Assembly (NCBI GenBank): GCA_963703045.1 | Contig: OY969782.1 | Coordinates: 1,054,001 to 1,118,000 of the forward strand | DNA length: 64,000 nt | From: Miltoncostaea sp963703045 | GTDB taxonomy: Bacteria; Actinomycetota; Thermoleophilia; Miltoncostaeales; Miltoncostaeaceae | Direction: 5' to 3' | Shown here: piece after piece, positions 43,510 through 53,749 of the stretch | Layout: each line of letters begins with the position of its first letter | How positions within the stretch are numbered: the first letter of the stretch is position 1 | Position numbers and translations under genes: made by a program | The notes under the pieces: generated by a model | What the model saw: only the letters and a program-made list of their open reading frames with translations | Database searches by the model: none | What the model was told of the DNA's origin: nothing

Positions 43510-43938
43510 ATGGGGTACCGACAAATGCACCACCAGACCCAGATCCTGGTCCTCGGCTCCGACGGAGCCGGGCGCTCGGCGCTCGAGGAGACGCTCACCC
43601 GTCTCGGCTACGTCGTGCTGGCGGCCGAGGCCTCGGCCCAGCGCACGCCGCCCGCCTCGGGCGACATCGTGATGCTCGACCTGCGCGGCGAGGACGCCGA
43701 CTGGCGCCAGCTGGCCGAGGGCCTGCACGCCGACGAGCGGCCGATGATGATCATCTCCGAGCGCCCCCGCCGCCTGGTGCGGGCCCTCTCGGGCCGTGCC
43801 GCCGGCACGATGGTGATGACCGGCGCCGAGTCGGACGCCGGCTACCGCGTCGCCCTCTCGGTGTGCGCCGCACTGCGCGAGAGCAGCAACGCGCGCCGTC
43901 TGCGCGGCGAGCGCGCCAGCCGGGTCGTCGCCCTGTGA
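43510..43938 (+). CDS. response-regulator receiver-like protein
   Basis: A 142-residue single-domain protein resembling a CheY-like receiver: ILVLGSDGAGRSALEETLTR, LGYVVLAAEA, DIVMLDLRGEDADW with Asp at the phosphorylation position, then PMMIISERPRRLVRALSGRA. The first acidic pair is reduced and the conserved Lys is not clear, so it may be a pseudo-receiver. The start is ATG at 43510 or 43525. It lies 100 bases after the proline-rich gene. Confidence 0.5.
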   Translation: MGYRQMHHQTQILVLGSDGAGRSALEETLTRLGYVVLAAEASAQRTPPASGDIVMLDLRGEDADWRQLAEGLHADERPMMIISERPRRLVRALSGRAAGTMVMTGAESDAGYRVALSVCAALRESSNARRLRGERASRVVAL

Positions 43939-44050
43939 GGGATCGGCATCCACGCCAGACCGTCCCCGTCCCGACGGCCCGGAACCGCCCTCGCAGCGGC
44001 GCGTCCGGGTCGTCGGGTGCGGGTGAGCCCGATCTGGCGCGCGTCACCGC

Positions 44051-44404
44051 ATGAGCCTGTTCAGCGGGGTCAACGTCGTCTTCTACCAGGTGTGCTCCAT
44101 GGACCGGTCGGTCGAGTTCTACTCGGGCGTGCTGGGCCTGGAGGTGCTGCGCAGGGAGGGCAACGACTGGACGGAGCTGCAGGCAGGCGACACCGTGATC
44201 GCGCTGTCGGGTGAGCTCGCGACCCGGCCCCACCAGGGCGGCGCGACCGTGATCCTGAAGACCGAGGACGTCGACGCCGTCAACCGGCACCTCGCGGCCA
44301 ACGAGGTCCAACGCGGCCGGATCGAGGACATGGGCGGCGCCCGCATGCTGCAGTTCTTCGATCCGGACGGCAACGAGATCGTGGCCATCCAGCCGGTGGA
44401 CTAG
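44051..44404 (+). CDS. VOC/glyoxalase-fold protein
   Basis: A 117-residue VOC protein: VFYQVCSMDRSVEFYSGVLG, LEVLRREGNDWTELQAGDTV, GATVILKTEDVDAVNRHLAA, and ARMLQFFDPDGNEIVAIQPV. The usual first metal-ligand His is replaced near the start, while the final Glu is present. A binding or resistance role is as likely as lactoylglutathione lyase activity. Confidence 0.82.
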   Translation: MSLFSGVNVVFYQVCSMDRSVEFYSGVLGLEVLRREGNDWTELQAGDTVIALSGELATRPHQGGATVILKTEDVDAVNRHLAANEVQRGRIEDMGGARMLQFFDPDGNEIVAIQPVD

Positions 44405-44435
44405 CCGGCGCGGCCCCCTCGGGCCGGAGGCGGCG

Positions 44436-44807
44436 TCACCGTCGCGCGGCGGCGACCGCGGCCATGAACTCCTCGGGGTCCGCGACCCCGATCCCGATCC
44501 GCCGGGCCGTCCACGACAGGGGCGCCCTCACCCTCAGCGGGTCGGACAGCTCGAGCACCACGAGCGTTCCGGGACCGCCGACGAACGCGACCATGCCCCG
44601 CGCGATCCGGGCGCCGACGCCGGCCCACCAGGGCCAGTCCATCGTGCCGACGCGATCGATGGCGCCCATGGGCACGTCGGCCCGCCCGTGCAGGCCCATC
44701 CGCACGCGCACCTCGGCGTCCTCGACGACGGCCGTCGGCCGGTCCGGGGCGAGCGGCAGCAGGAGGGGCACCGCCCACCAGCTCCGCCGTATGGGGAAGG
44801 TGGCCAT
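44436..44807 (-). CDS. hypothetical protein, possible PH-like fold
   Basis: A 123-residue protein (RRSWWAVPLLLPLAPDRPTA, VRVRMGLHGRADVPMGAIDR, GGPGTLVVLELSDPLRVRAP). The beta-strand rhythm and the ending VADPEEFMAAVAAARR resemble bacterial PH-like proteins. The ATG at 44807 is divergent from htpX. Function unknown. Confidence 0.5.
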   Translation of the reverse strand: MATFPIRRSWWAVPLLLPLAPDRPTAVVEDAEVRVRMGLHGRADVPMGAIDRVGTMDWPWWAGVGARIARGMVAFVGGPGTLVVLELSDPLRVRAPLSWTARRIGIGVADPEEFMAAVAAARR

Positions 44808-44882
44808 GCCCCGCCAGCGTATCGCCGCGCGGTGTCTAAGATCGGTGAGGGGAACCGGTTGACCACGGCAGGGGGGCGCGGA

Positions 44883-45803
44883 GTGGCCGCACGACGCTGG
44901 TACGGACGCGACGCGGGCCTCACCGCCCGCATGGGGCTGACGCTCTTCGGGCTCGGCCTCGTCTACGTCATCTTCATCGGGGTGCTCATCGCCGCCGGCG
45001 TCGGGGCGATCGTCGTGCTGGTGATCGCGGCGGCGTTCGCGCTGGTGCAGATCCTCTTCGGCGACAAGATCGCGCTCGCGTCGATGCGGGCGCGCGTCAC
45101 CGAGCCGCACGAGGCCCCCGAGCTCCACGCCATGGTCGAGCGGCTCTGCCAGCTCGCCGACCTCCCCAAGCCGCGCGTGGCCGTCGCCGAGGCCGACATC
45201 CCCAACGCCTTCGCCGCCGGCCACAGCAGGAAGACCTCGACCGTCTGCGTCACGACCGGGCTGGTGGACCGCCTGGAGCCGCGCGAGCTGGAGGGCGTCG
45301 TCGCCCACGAGCTCGCGCACATCGCCAACAAGGACGTCATCGTCATGACGATCGCCGGCTTCCTGGCGACCGTCGCGGGCCTGCTGGTGCGCTTCGGCGT
45401 GTACAGCGGGATGATGGGCGGGCGGGGACGCCGCGACAACAGCGCGGCCGTGTTCCTGGTCGTCATCCTCGTGTCGGTGGCCGTCTACGTGGCCTCGTTC
45501 CTGCTGCTGCGGGCACTCTCGCGCTACCGCGAGTTCGCGGCCGACCGCGGGGCGGCGATCATGACCGGCGCCCCGGCGCAGCTCGCGGCCGCGCTCGGCC
45601 GCATCAGCGGCACGATGTCGCGCATCCCGACCGAGGACCTCCGCGCCGCCGAGGGCATGAACGCCTTCTTCATCATCCCGGCCGTGTCGAAGGGGTTCTC
45701 GCTGTCGAGCCTGATCTCGACGCACCCGCCGGCCGAGAAGCGCATCGCGCGGCTGATGGCGATGCAGGCGCAGCTCGACGCCAACCCGGGCGCGGTCCTC
45801 TGA
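44883..45803 (+). CDS. htpX: M48-family membrane zinc protease HtpX
   Basis: A 306-residue membrane protease. Two helices lie near the N-terminus (LTLFGLGLVYVIFIGVLIAA, GAIVVLVIAAAFALVQILFG). The zinc motif is GVVAHELAHIANKDVIVMT, with the third ligand region in SRYREFAADRGAAIMTG. It degrades damaged membrane proteins. GTG at 44883 follows a purine-rich site. The stop overlaps the pspAB start as TGATG, tying it to the PspA stress system. Confidence 0.94.
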   Translation: MAARRWYGRDAGLTARMGLTLFGLGLVYVIFIGVLIAAGVGAIVVLVIAAAFALVQILFGDKIALASMRARVTEPHEAPELHAMVERLCQLADLPKPRVAVAEADIPNAFAAGHSRKTSTVCVTTGLVDRLEPRELEGVVAHELAHIANKDVIVMTIAGFLATVAGLLVRFGVYSGMMGGRGRRDNSAAVFLVVILVSVAVYVASFLLLRALSRYREFAADRGAAIMTGAPAQLAAALGRISGTMSRIPTEDLRAAEGMNAFFIIPAVSKGFSLSSLISTHPPAEKRIARLMAMQAQLDANPGAVL

Positions 45804-46393
45804 TGGGCCTCCTCGACGTCCTGCGCGGCCAGCGCGCGCCGCGGCGTGCCGATCTGGACAACCTGTTCGCGCTCGGCTCGGCGGCCGTCACCCTCGAGGC
45901 GGCGATGGGCCTGCGCACGACCGGCCGGGCGGGGGTCTGCTTCAAGAGCGTCGAGGCCGGGGTGTTCGAGGCCCTCATCCGCGAGACCGAGGAGCTGCTG
46001 GCGGCGACGAGCGCCGACGCCGGCACCACGGTGAGCCGCCAGGACGATGCGTTCGGCTTCTCGTGGGTCGTCATCGACGACCCCGACCTCGAGGACCTGG
46101 TGACGACCTCGCACGTGATCAGCCGCTCGCTCGAGGATCGCGGGTTCTCGGAGCGGTTGCTGTGCGCGGTCTTCGCGTTCGACGGCGACCCCGGCAGCGT
46201 CGGCCTGGTGTACGGCTACAACCGCGGGACGTTCTACCCCTTCGCGCCGCGCGCGTCGAAGAAGCGCGACAACGCCCTCGAGCTGCGACTGCGGTCGGCG
46301 GTCGGCTCCGAGCTCCCGTTCGAGCCGGAGCTCGAGCGCTGGTACGCCGTCTGGGACGCGCCGATCCTGGGCGACCGACCGCCCGGGGGCTAG
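45803..46393 (+). CDS. pspAB: PspA-associated protein PspAB
   Basis: A 196-residue protein of the PspAB family: ADLDNLFALGSAAVTLEAAM, GVCFKSVEAGVFEALIRETE, DDAFGFSWVVIDDPDLEDLV, GLVYGYNRGTFYPFAPRASK. It is found with htpX and pspA in Actinobacteria; the biochemical role is unknown. Translated from TGATG with htpX. Its stop meets that of pspAA, so the two arms of the system are convergent. Confidence 0.88.
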   Translation: MGLLDVLRGQRAPRRADLDNLFALGSAAVTLEAAMGLRTTGRAGVCFKSVEAGVFEALIRETEELLAATSADAGTTVSRQDDAFGFSWVVIDDPDLEDLVTTSHVISRSLEDRGFSERLLCAVFAFDGDPGSVGLVYGYNRGTFYPFAPRASKKRDNALELRLRSAVGSELPFEPELERWYAVWDAPILGDRPPGG

Positions 46394-46668
46394 TTCGGGA
46401 TCAGCCCCTCGGAGGACAGCAGCTCGCGGGCGTCGGCGAGGGTCGTGCCGTGGCCGGGCACGATCGCGTCGGACGTCTGGAGGTCGTCGGCGGGCAGCGG
46501 CTCGCCCTTCGCGATGACGGCGTCAACCAGCTCGGTGAGGGCGGCGGCGAACCCCTCGGCGTCGCCGGCGTCGGCGGTGGCCTGCACGCGGTCGTCGATC
46601 GCGCTCACCAGGGCGAACGCCGCGTCGTCGAGCCGGTACTGGCCCTCTCCCAGGATGCGGACGATCAC
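46390..46668 (-). CDS. pspAA: PspA-associated protein PspAA
   Basis: A 92-residue small protein (MIVRILGEGQYRLDDAAFAL, DDRVQATADAGDAEGFAAAL, ELVDAVIAKGEPLPADDLQT, TLADARELLSSEGLIP). It is a PspAA family member that partners PspA. It overlaps pspA by four bases. Confidence 0.9.
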   Translation of the reverse strand: MIVRILGEGQYRLDDAAFALVSAIDDRVQATADAGDAEGFAAALTELVDAVIAKGEPLPADDLQTSDAIVPGHGTTLADARELLSSEGLIPN

Positions 46669-47411
46669 GAGTCCTTCCCTCCGTCCTCGATCGCCCCGGG
46701 CTGTGACGCCGGGCCGGCGCCGATCTCGCCCCGCAGGCGCTCCAGCTCGTCATCGACCCCGCCCGAGAGCGAGAGCTGCTCGAGCTCCCGGTCGATCGAG
46801 TCGCGCCCGTCGGTGACGTCGGTCAGCGCGCCCGACTCGAGCAGCTCGTCGATGGCGCCGGCGCGGGCGCGCATGGTCTCGGTCTTCGACTCGGCCCTCT
46901 CGATCGCCATGCCGACGTCGGCCATCTCCTCGGAGACGCCGCTGAAGGCCTCGCCGATCTTCGTCTGGGCCTCGGCCGCCGTGTACTGGGCCTTGATGGT
47001 CTCCTTGCGCGTGCGGAACGCCTCGACCTTGGCGGTGAGCCGCTGCTCCGCCAGCACGAGCTTGTCCTGCTCCGCCTGGAGGGTGGCGCGCTGCTCGTCG
47101 ATGCTCTGCAGCTGCAGCTGCACGCCCTTCTTGCGCTCGAGCGCGACGCGGGCGAGGTCCTCGCGCCCGGCCTGGAGGGCCTGGCGGGCCTGCCCGTCGA
47201 GCTTCTCGACGCTGCCCTCGAGCTTCGCGGCCTGCAGCTCGAGGCGCTTCTTGCTGGTCGCGACGTCGGCGACCCCGCGTCGCACCTTCTGCAGCAGCTC
47301 GAGCTGCTTCTCGTAGGAGTAGTCGAGGGTCTCCCGCGGATCCTCCGCCCGGTCGAGGGCCTTGCTGGCCTTGGCCTTGACGATCGTCGTGAAGCGGCCC
47401 ATCAGGCCCAT
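46665..47411 (-). CDS. pspA: PspA/IM30 membrane-stress protein
   Basis: A 248-residue ESCRT-III-like protein: amphipathic start (GLMGRFTTIVKAKASKALDR), AEDPRETLDYSYEKQLELLQ, a long coiled coil (KKRLELQAAKLEGSVEKLDG to RLTAKVEAFRTRKETIKAQY) and a C-terminal helix before an acidic tail. It binds stressed membranes. It is followed by pspAA and faces htpX-pspAB tail to tail. Confidence 0.93.
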   Translation of the reverse strand: MGLMGRFTTIVKAKASKALDRAEDPRETLDYSYEKQLELLQKVRRGVADVATSKKRLELQAAKLEGSVEKLDGQARQALQAGREDLARVALERKKGVQLQLQSIDEQRATLQAEQDKLVLAEQRLTAKVEAFRTRKETIKAQYTAAEAQTKIGEAFSGVSEEMADVGMAIERAESKTETMRARAGAIDELLESGALTDVTDGRDSIDRELEQLSLSGGVDDELERLRGEIGAGPASQPGAIEDGGKDS

Positions 47412-47461
47412 CGCGCGGCTCCTCTCGTACCTGCGGAACCGGTCGAGGATAGCATCGGGCG

Positions 47462-48670
47462 ATGTCCGCCCCTCCGCTCTCAGGCCTGCGCGTGCTCGAT
47501 CTCACGCACAATCTCGCGGGGCCGTTGACGACCATGCACATGGGCGACCTCGGGGCCGAGGTCATCAAGATCGAGCGCCCCGAGGGCGATGAGTGGCGCG
47601 AGCACGAGCGCATCCCCGGCCAGCCCGGACGCGGCCGCCACTACATGCAGGCCAACCGCAACAAGCGCGCCGTGTGCCTCGACCTGCGGCGGACGGCGGC
47701 GCGCGAGGCGCTGCACGAGCTCATCCGCCGCGCGGACGTGCTGGTGACGAACATGCGCCCGGGCGTGCCCGAGTCGCTCGGATTCGGGTGGGACGAGGCC
47801 CGTGCCCTCAACCCGCGGCTCGTCTACTGCGACATGTCGGCCTTCGGCGCCGACGGGCCGAGGGGCGGGCGGCGCGGGTACGACCTGATGGCCGAGGCCC
47901 TGGCCGGCTTCATGCCGCCGAGCCTGGCCCGCGACGGCGCCGCGCCGGCGCCCTCGCCCATCCCGATCAACGACACGGCGCTCCCGCTGCTCGCCACGAC
48001 CGGCATCCTCGCCGCCCTGATCGAGCGGGGCCGGTCCGGCCGCGGGCAGCGCGTCGAGGCCACCATCCTCGGATCGGCCGTCGCGCTCAACGCCCACTCG
48101 CTCGTGCGCATCGAGGCTCTCCCCGGTCACGGCACCCCCACCTTCTCGCGCGCCTTCTACCGCGCCTATCGCACCTCGGACGGCTGGATCGCCGTCGCGG
48201 CCTATGCCGAGCGGCTCGCCCGCGCCCTCTGCGAGGTGCTCGGGCACGCCGGCCTGCTCGACGGGCCGCCGTGGGACGACCGCGCCGCGCGGGTCGCGCG
48301 CGAGGCCGAGCTGGTCACCCTGCTCGCCCCGGCCTTCACGGCCCGCACCACCGCCGAGTGGGACGACCTGCTCGCCGCGGCGGGGATACCGGCCGCCCCG
48401 GTGCGCGAGCGCGACGACCTCTTCGACGACCCCCAGGTGCGCGAGACGGGCCTGCTGACGGAGATCGACGACCCCGAGGTCGGGCGCATGACCATGACGG
48501 CGCCCGTCGTGCGGCTCTCCGAGACCCCCGGCGCGATCCGGTTCACGGGACGCCACCTCGGCGCGGACACCGCCGAGGTGCTGCGGGAGCTCGGGCGCAG
48601 CGACGCGGACATCGACCGCATGGTCGCGGACGGCGCGGCCGTGTGCCGGCCGCCCGCGACGGAGCCCTAG
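47462..48670 (+). CDS. CaiB/BaiF-type (class III) CoA transferase
   Basis: A 402-residue enzyme moving CoA between carboxylic acids, or an acyl-CoA racemase. Seen: LSGLRVLDLTHNLAGPLTTM, HMGDLGAEVIKIERPEGDEW, NRNKRAVCLDLRRTAAREAL, DVLVTNMRPGVPESLGFGWD, RRGYDLMAEALAGFMPP near the catalytic Asp, and SDGWIAVAAYAERLARALCE. No beta-oxidation genes are adjacent, so the substrate is unknown. Its stop overlaps that of the sigma gene. Confidence 0.9.
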   Translation: MSAPPLSGLRVLDLTHNLAGPLTTMHMGDLGAEVIKIERPEGDEWREHERIPGQPGRGRHYMQANRNKRAVCLDLRRTAAREALHELIRRADVLVTNMRPGVPESLGFGWDEARALNPRLVYCDMSAFGADGPRGGRRGYDLMAEALAGFMPPSLARDGAAPAPSPIPINDTALPLLATTGILAALIERGRSGRGQRVEATILGSAVALNAHSLVRIEALPGHGTPTFSRAFYRAYRTSDGWIAVAAYAERLARALCEVLGHAGLLDGPPWDDRAARVAREAELVTLLAPAFTARTTAEWDDLLAAAGIPAAPVRERDDLFDDPQVRETGLLTEIDDPEVGRMTMTAPVVRLSETPGAIRFTGRHLGADTAEVLRELGRSDADIDRMVADGAAVCRPPATEP

Positions 48671-49371
48671 CGCAGGTCGAGGACCTCGCGGCTGCGCAGG
48701 TGCGTCTGCACCTTGCGCTTGACGCGCTGCAGCGCGTTGTCAACCGTCTTGGGGGTGCAGTCGAGACGACCGGCGATCTCCTCGTACGACCGGCCCTCGA
48801 GGTACATCGTGAGCACGCCGCTCTCGAGGTCGGAGAGCGACTCGCCGAGGCAGCCGACCAGGCTGCGCAGCTCCTCCGACGAGATCACCTGGGTGACCGG
48901 GTCAACCACCGGGTCACCGGGGAGCACCTCGGCCAGCGACATCTCCTGGTCGCCGCTCGCCCCGGCGCGCGTGTGGCTGAACGACACGTAGGTGTTGAGC
49001 GGGGTGTGCTTGTTGCGGGCGGCGGTCTTGATCGCGGTGATGATCTGGCGGGTCACGCAGAGCTCGGCGAACGACCGGAACGAGGCCTCGCGGTCAACCC
49101 GGTAGTCGCGCACGGCCTTGAAGAACCCGATCAGACCCTCCTGCACGAGGTCCTCGTTCTCGCCGCCGGCCAGGAAGTAGGCGCTGGCCTTCATGCGCAC
49201 GAAACCCCGGTACCGCTCGATCAGGCGGTCCATCGCCGCGGCGTCACCCGCCCGGGCGCGTGCGATGAGGGCCCGATCCTGGATCTCGATCCAGGGTTGA
49301 GGGTGACTGCCCTCCGCCCGGTCACCGCGCCCCCGAGATGAGGCATTAACCCTTGAGAACGCGATGGCCAT
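48667..49371 (-). CDS. sigH: SigH-type RNA polymerase sigma factor
   Basis: A 234-residue sigma-70-family factor of the SigH group: region 2 (ARAGDAAAMDRLIERYRGFV, GENEDLVQEGLIGFFKAVRD, ASFRSFAELCVTRQIITAIK) and region 4 (LSDLESGVLTMYLEGRSYEE, IAGRLDCTPKTVDNALQRVK). Its place beside rlmB and cysS matches Bacillus sigH, where it controls early stationary-phase genes. The ATG at 49371 has GGGAG eight bases upstream, and a very good vegetative promoter precedes it. Confidence 0.9.
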   Translation of the reverse strand: MAIAFSRVNASSRGRGDRAEGSHPQPWIEIQDRALIARARAGDAAAMDRLIERYRGFVRMKASAYFLAGGENEDLVQEGLIGFFKAVRDYRVDREASFRSFAELCVTRQIITAIKTAARNKHTPLNTYVSFSHTRAGASGDQEMSLAEVLPGDPVVDPVTQVISSEELRSLVGCLGESLSDLESGVLTMYLEGRSYEEIAGRLDCTPKTVDNALQRVKRKVQTHLRSREVLDLR

Positions 49372-49441
49372 GAGCTTTCTCCCTGGTTCAGCCCTGGACC
49401 ATCAAGCTGAACTCAAGCGTTTGGATGTGACGAGTTGGGCA

Positions 49442-49470
49442 TTGTTATCGTCCGCACAAACGAGAGTCAA
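49442..49470 (-). promoter_or_regulatory. vegetative promoter of the sigH gene
   Basis: On the minus strand TTGACT, exactly 17 bases, then TAACAA (TAACAAT). This is the closest match to a sigma70 consensus that I noticed in the window, in an unusually AT-rich 120-base gap. The leader would be about 65 bases. Confidence 0.7.
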
Positions 49471-49492
49471 CGCAACATTGCCGCAAATAGCG

Positions 49493-50208
49493 TCATTTCG
49501 GCGTGTGCAACGTTGCGAACAGCAGGAGGGCGGTCGCCACCGAGATGTTGAGCGAGGCGACCCGGCCGGCCATCGGGATCGTCGCCAGGTGGTCGCAGGC
49601 CTCGCGCACCCGCGGGCGCAGGCCCTCGCCCTCCGAGCCCATCACCAGCAGCAGCTCCCGCGGCCACGTCAGCTCGCGGTAGTCGCGCCCCCCCTCGGGG
49701 TCGGCGCCGATGGCGAGGCGGCCGGTGCCCCGCGCATCGTGGAGGAAGCCGACCATGCTGCCGACCCGCGCGATCGGCAGGTGCTCCACCGCGCCCGCCG
49801 AGGCCTTGGCGACGGTCGGGGTCACGCCGGGGCTGCCGCGTCGCGGGATGACGATGCCCGCCGCCCCCGCCCCCTCGGCCACCCGTGCGATCGCGCCGAG
49901 GTTGCGCGGGTCCTGGGCGCCGTCGAGGCACACGACCGGCCCGTCGCCCTCGAGCACGTCGCGCGCGTCGGCGTACGGGTACGGGTCGGTGGTCGCCACC
50001 ACCCCCTGATGGTCGGACGTGCCGGCCAGCCGTCCGAGCTCGTCGCGGGTGCGGCTCACGACCGACACCCCCGCGAGCCAGGGCTCGTCGGAGAGGGTCG
50101 CCAGCGCGGCCACCTCGTACACCGGCCGGCGGCCGGCGGCGATCAGCTCGCGCACCGGGTTGCGCCCGTAGATCCGCTCCACGCCGTCCGGAGCGTCGTC
50201 GCGCGGGC

Positions 50209-50212
<4 letters not shown>
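49493..50212 (-). CDS. rlmB: 23S rRNA (guanosine 2'-O)-methyltransferase, TrmH/SpoU family
   Basis: A 239-residue SPOUT enzyme: an N-terminal substrate-binding part (VERIYGRNPVRELIAAGRRP) and the knotted methyltransferase (VVCLDGAQDPRNLGAIARVA, RELLLVMGSEGEGLRPRVRE, ATIPMAGRVASLNISVATAL). It is in the genomic place of Bacillus yacO. The ATG at 50212 overlaps the cysS stop. Confidence 0.93.
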
Positions 50213-51599
<1,387 letters not shown>

Positions 51600-51603
<4 letters not shown>

Positions 51604-52064
51604 CGCTGCTCCACCAGCGCGACCGCGGTGCATGCGACGCCCTCGCCGCGGCCGAGGGCCCCGAGCCCGTCGGTGGTCGTGGCGTGGACCGTCACCGGGG
51701 CGCCCACCAGGGCCGACATCGCCGACTCCATCGCGCCCCGGTGCGGAGACAGGCGCGGTCGCTCGCAGACGGCCACGGCGTGCGCGTTGACGACCGCGAA
51801 GCCGGCCTCGGCCACCCGGGCCACGACGATCGACAGCAGCCGCTCGCCCGACGCCCCCTCCCACTCGGGGTCCCCGGGCGGGAACAGGGCGCCGATGTCG
51901 GGCTGGCCGGCGGCGGCCAGCAGCGCGTCGCAGACCGCGTGGGCGATGGCGTCGCCGTCCGAGTGGCCGACGAGCCCCTCGGGGTGGGGGATCTCCCGCG
52001 TGCCGAGCATGAGCGGTCGGCCGGGCCCGAACCGGTGGGCGTCGACCCCGGTGCCGACCCTCAT
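51600..52064 (-). CDS. ispF: 2-C-methyl-D-erythritol 2,4-cyclodiphosphate synthase
   Basis: A 154-residue MEP-pathway enzyme. Metal site in GTGVDAHRFGPGRPL; GHSDGDAIAHAVCDALLAAA; FPPGDPEWEGASGERLLSIV; and the C-terminal VHATTTDGLGALGRGEGVAC. The ATG at 52064 overlaps the PHP gene stop. The pathway partner ispD is one gene upstream. Confidence 0.96.
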
Positions 52065-52921
52065 CCCCACCTCAGCTCGGCCTGTGACGGCTCCCGGCGC
52101 GAGAAGCGGGTGATGGTCTCGTAGCCGGCTCCGCGCAGGGCCGCGACCGCCGTCGGGTAGTCGCGCGCGACGTCCTCGGGGGCGTGGGCGTCGCTCGAGA
52201 GCGTCACCGGGACTCCGGCGCGGCGGAAGCGCGCCAGCAGGGAGGGCTCGGGGTAGAGCTCGCCGATCGGCTTGCGCAGCCCGGCCGAGGAGCACTCGAC
52301 GGCGACGCCGGTCTCGGCGATGGCGGCGACCGCGTCGTCGAGCAGGCGGTCCAGCGCCGGCGGGATGCGCCGCCCGAAGACCTTCGGCAGGTCGGGGTGG
52401 GACATCACGTCGTAGAGGCCCGAGCCGGCCGCCGCGACGAGCTCCTCGAGGTAGCGGGACCACAGCTCGTCGACCGGCAGGCGATCCCGGTCGGGGTCGG
52501 TGGGGTCGTCGATCGCCCGTCCGTCCAGGAAGTGCACCGACCCGAGCACCACGTCGAACGGGCGCGCCGCGAGGAAGGCGGCGATCTCGTCGCGTCGGTC
52601 GGCCAGCCAGTCCATCTCGATCCCGACCAGCACGGGCAGCCCCGAGTCGCGGGCGGCGGCGACGGCCGAGACGTAGGCGTCGGCGTCCTCGGTGGCCTCC
52701 CCTCGCCAGAAGCGGTCGTCGAGCCAGTCGCGCGCCTGGGCGAAACGGTAGACGTGCTCGGTGACGGCGATCTCGGAGACGGCGCGGCGGCGGGCCCGGG
52801 CGACGTAGCGCCCGATCCAGGTCGTGGACAGATGGCCGCCGTCGGCGTCCCACCGCGGGGCGGCCGCGGCGCGGGGCCCGATCCCATCCGGCTGCAGGTG
52901 CATGTGGTAGTCGGTCAGCAC
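52061..52921 (-). CDS. PHP-domain phosphoesterase, HisK-like
   Basis: A 286-residue metal-dependent phosphoesterase of the PHP family: DYHMHLQPDG, VSEIAVTEHVYRF, LVGIEMDWLADRRDEIAAFL, VVLGSVHFLDGRA, LYDVMSHPDLPKVFG and TLSSDAHAPEDVARDYPTAV. These fit histidinol-phosphate phosphatase HisK, but no histidine genes are near and the family is broad. The GTG start at 52921 is 12 bases after ispD, inside the isoprenoid pair. Confidence 0.85.
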   Translation of the reverse strand: MLTDYHMHLQPDGIGPRAAAAPRWDADGGHLSTTWIGRYVARARRRAVSEIAVTEHVYRFAQARDWLDDRFWRGEATEDADAYVSAVAAARDSGLPVLVGIEMDWLADRRDEIAAFLAARPFDVVLGSVHFLDGRAIDDPTDPDRDRLPVDELWSRYLEELVAAAGSGLYDVMSHPDLPKVFGRRIPPALDRLLDDAVAAIAETGVAVECSSAGLRKPIGELYPEPSLLARFRRAGVPVTLSSDAHAPEDVARDYPTAVAALRGAGYETITRFSRREPSQAELRWG

Positions 52922-52932
52922 GGCGAGGGATC

Positions 52933-53622
52933 CTACTCGGGGGCCCGGGCGGCCAGCACCGCCTCGGCCAGCGCGCGGTCGGCGGGGGTCGTCACCTTGA
53001 GGTTCGGTCCGTCCCCCTCCACCAGCCGCACACGGCCGCCCGCCGCCTCGACCATCGACGCGCAGTCGGTCGCCGCGGCGAGCGACCCCGAGCCGGCGGC
53101 GGCCGCGACGGCCGCGCGCAGCACCGGCGCGGGGAAGGCCTGTGGCGTCTGCGCCCCCCACAGGTCGTGGCGCGGGACCGTGCCGGAGATGATCCCTCCG
53201 TGACCGGCTCGCTTGAGCGTGTCGACGGCCGGGGCCGCGGCGATCGCCCCGTCGGCGCCGGCGATGCCGTCGAGCACCGCGGAGACGAGCGCCGGCGACA
53301 CCAGTGGGCGGGCCGCGTCGTGCACCAGCACGGTGTCGGTGCCGACGGGCACGGCATCGAGGCCGCGCCGCACCGAGTCGGACCGGCTGTCGCCGCCGGT
53401 GACGACCGTGACGGGCAGGTCGCCGTCGACGACCCGGCGAACCTCCTCCTCCCGTCCGGGCGGTGCCACGACGACCAGCGCGTCGATGCGGCCGCTCCGC
53501 GTCAGCGCCCGCACGCTCCACGCCACCATGGGCCGGCCGGCGAGCGGCATCAGCGCCTTCGGCACGCCGGCTGCCATGCGCACGCCCGCGCCGGCGGCGA
53601 CCAGGATCGCGATCGTTGACAT
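52933..53622 (-). CDS. ispD: 2-C-methyl-D-erythritol 4-phosphate cytidylyltransferase
   Basis: A 229-residue MEP-pathway enzyme: IAILVAAGAGVRMAAGVPKA (CTP loop), RPMVAWSVRALTRSGRIDAL, VTGGDSRSDSVRRGLDAVPV, VLVHDAARPLVSPALVSAVL, GTVPRHDLWGAQTPQAFPAP and ATDCASMVEAAGGRVRLVEG. ATG at 53622; 127 bases separate it from the divergent DUF72 gene, and I see no clear promoter there. Confidence 0.96.
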   Translation of the reverse strand: MSTIAILVAAGAGVRMAAGVPKALMPLAGRPMVAWSVRALTRSGRIDALVVVAPPGREEEVRRVVDGDLPVTVVTGGDSRSDSVRRGLDAVPVGTDTVLVHDAARPLVSPALVSAVLDGIAGADGAIAAAPAVDTLKRAGHGGIISGTVPRHDLWGAQTPQAFPAPVLRAAVAAAAGSGSLAAATDCASMVEAAGGRVRLVEGDGPNLKVTTPADRALAEAVLAARAPE

Positions 53623-53749
53623 CGGCGGGCCCCCTCACCGGCGTGCGGGACGTCGGCACGACGGGCACGCCGACGTGCCGGATGATGTCAGGGCGCACGC
53701 CGGGCCCGCGGTTGGACGCACGGCCGCGCGTCGGCGAGCATGGGGGCGC

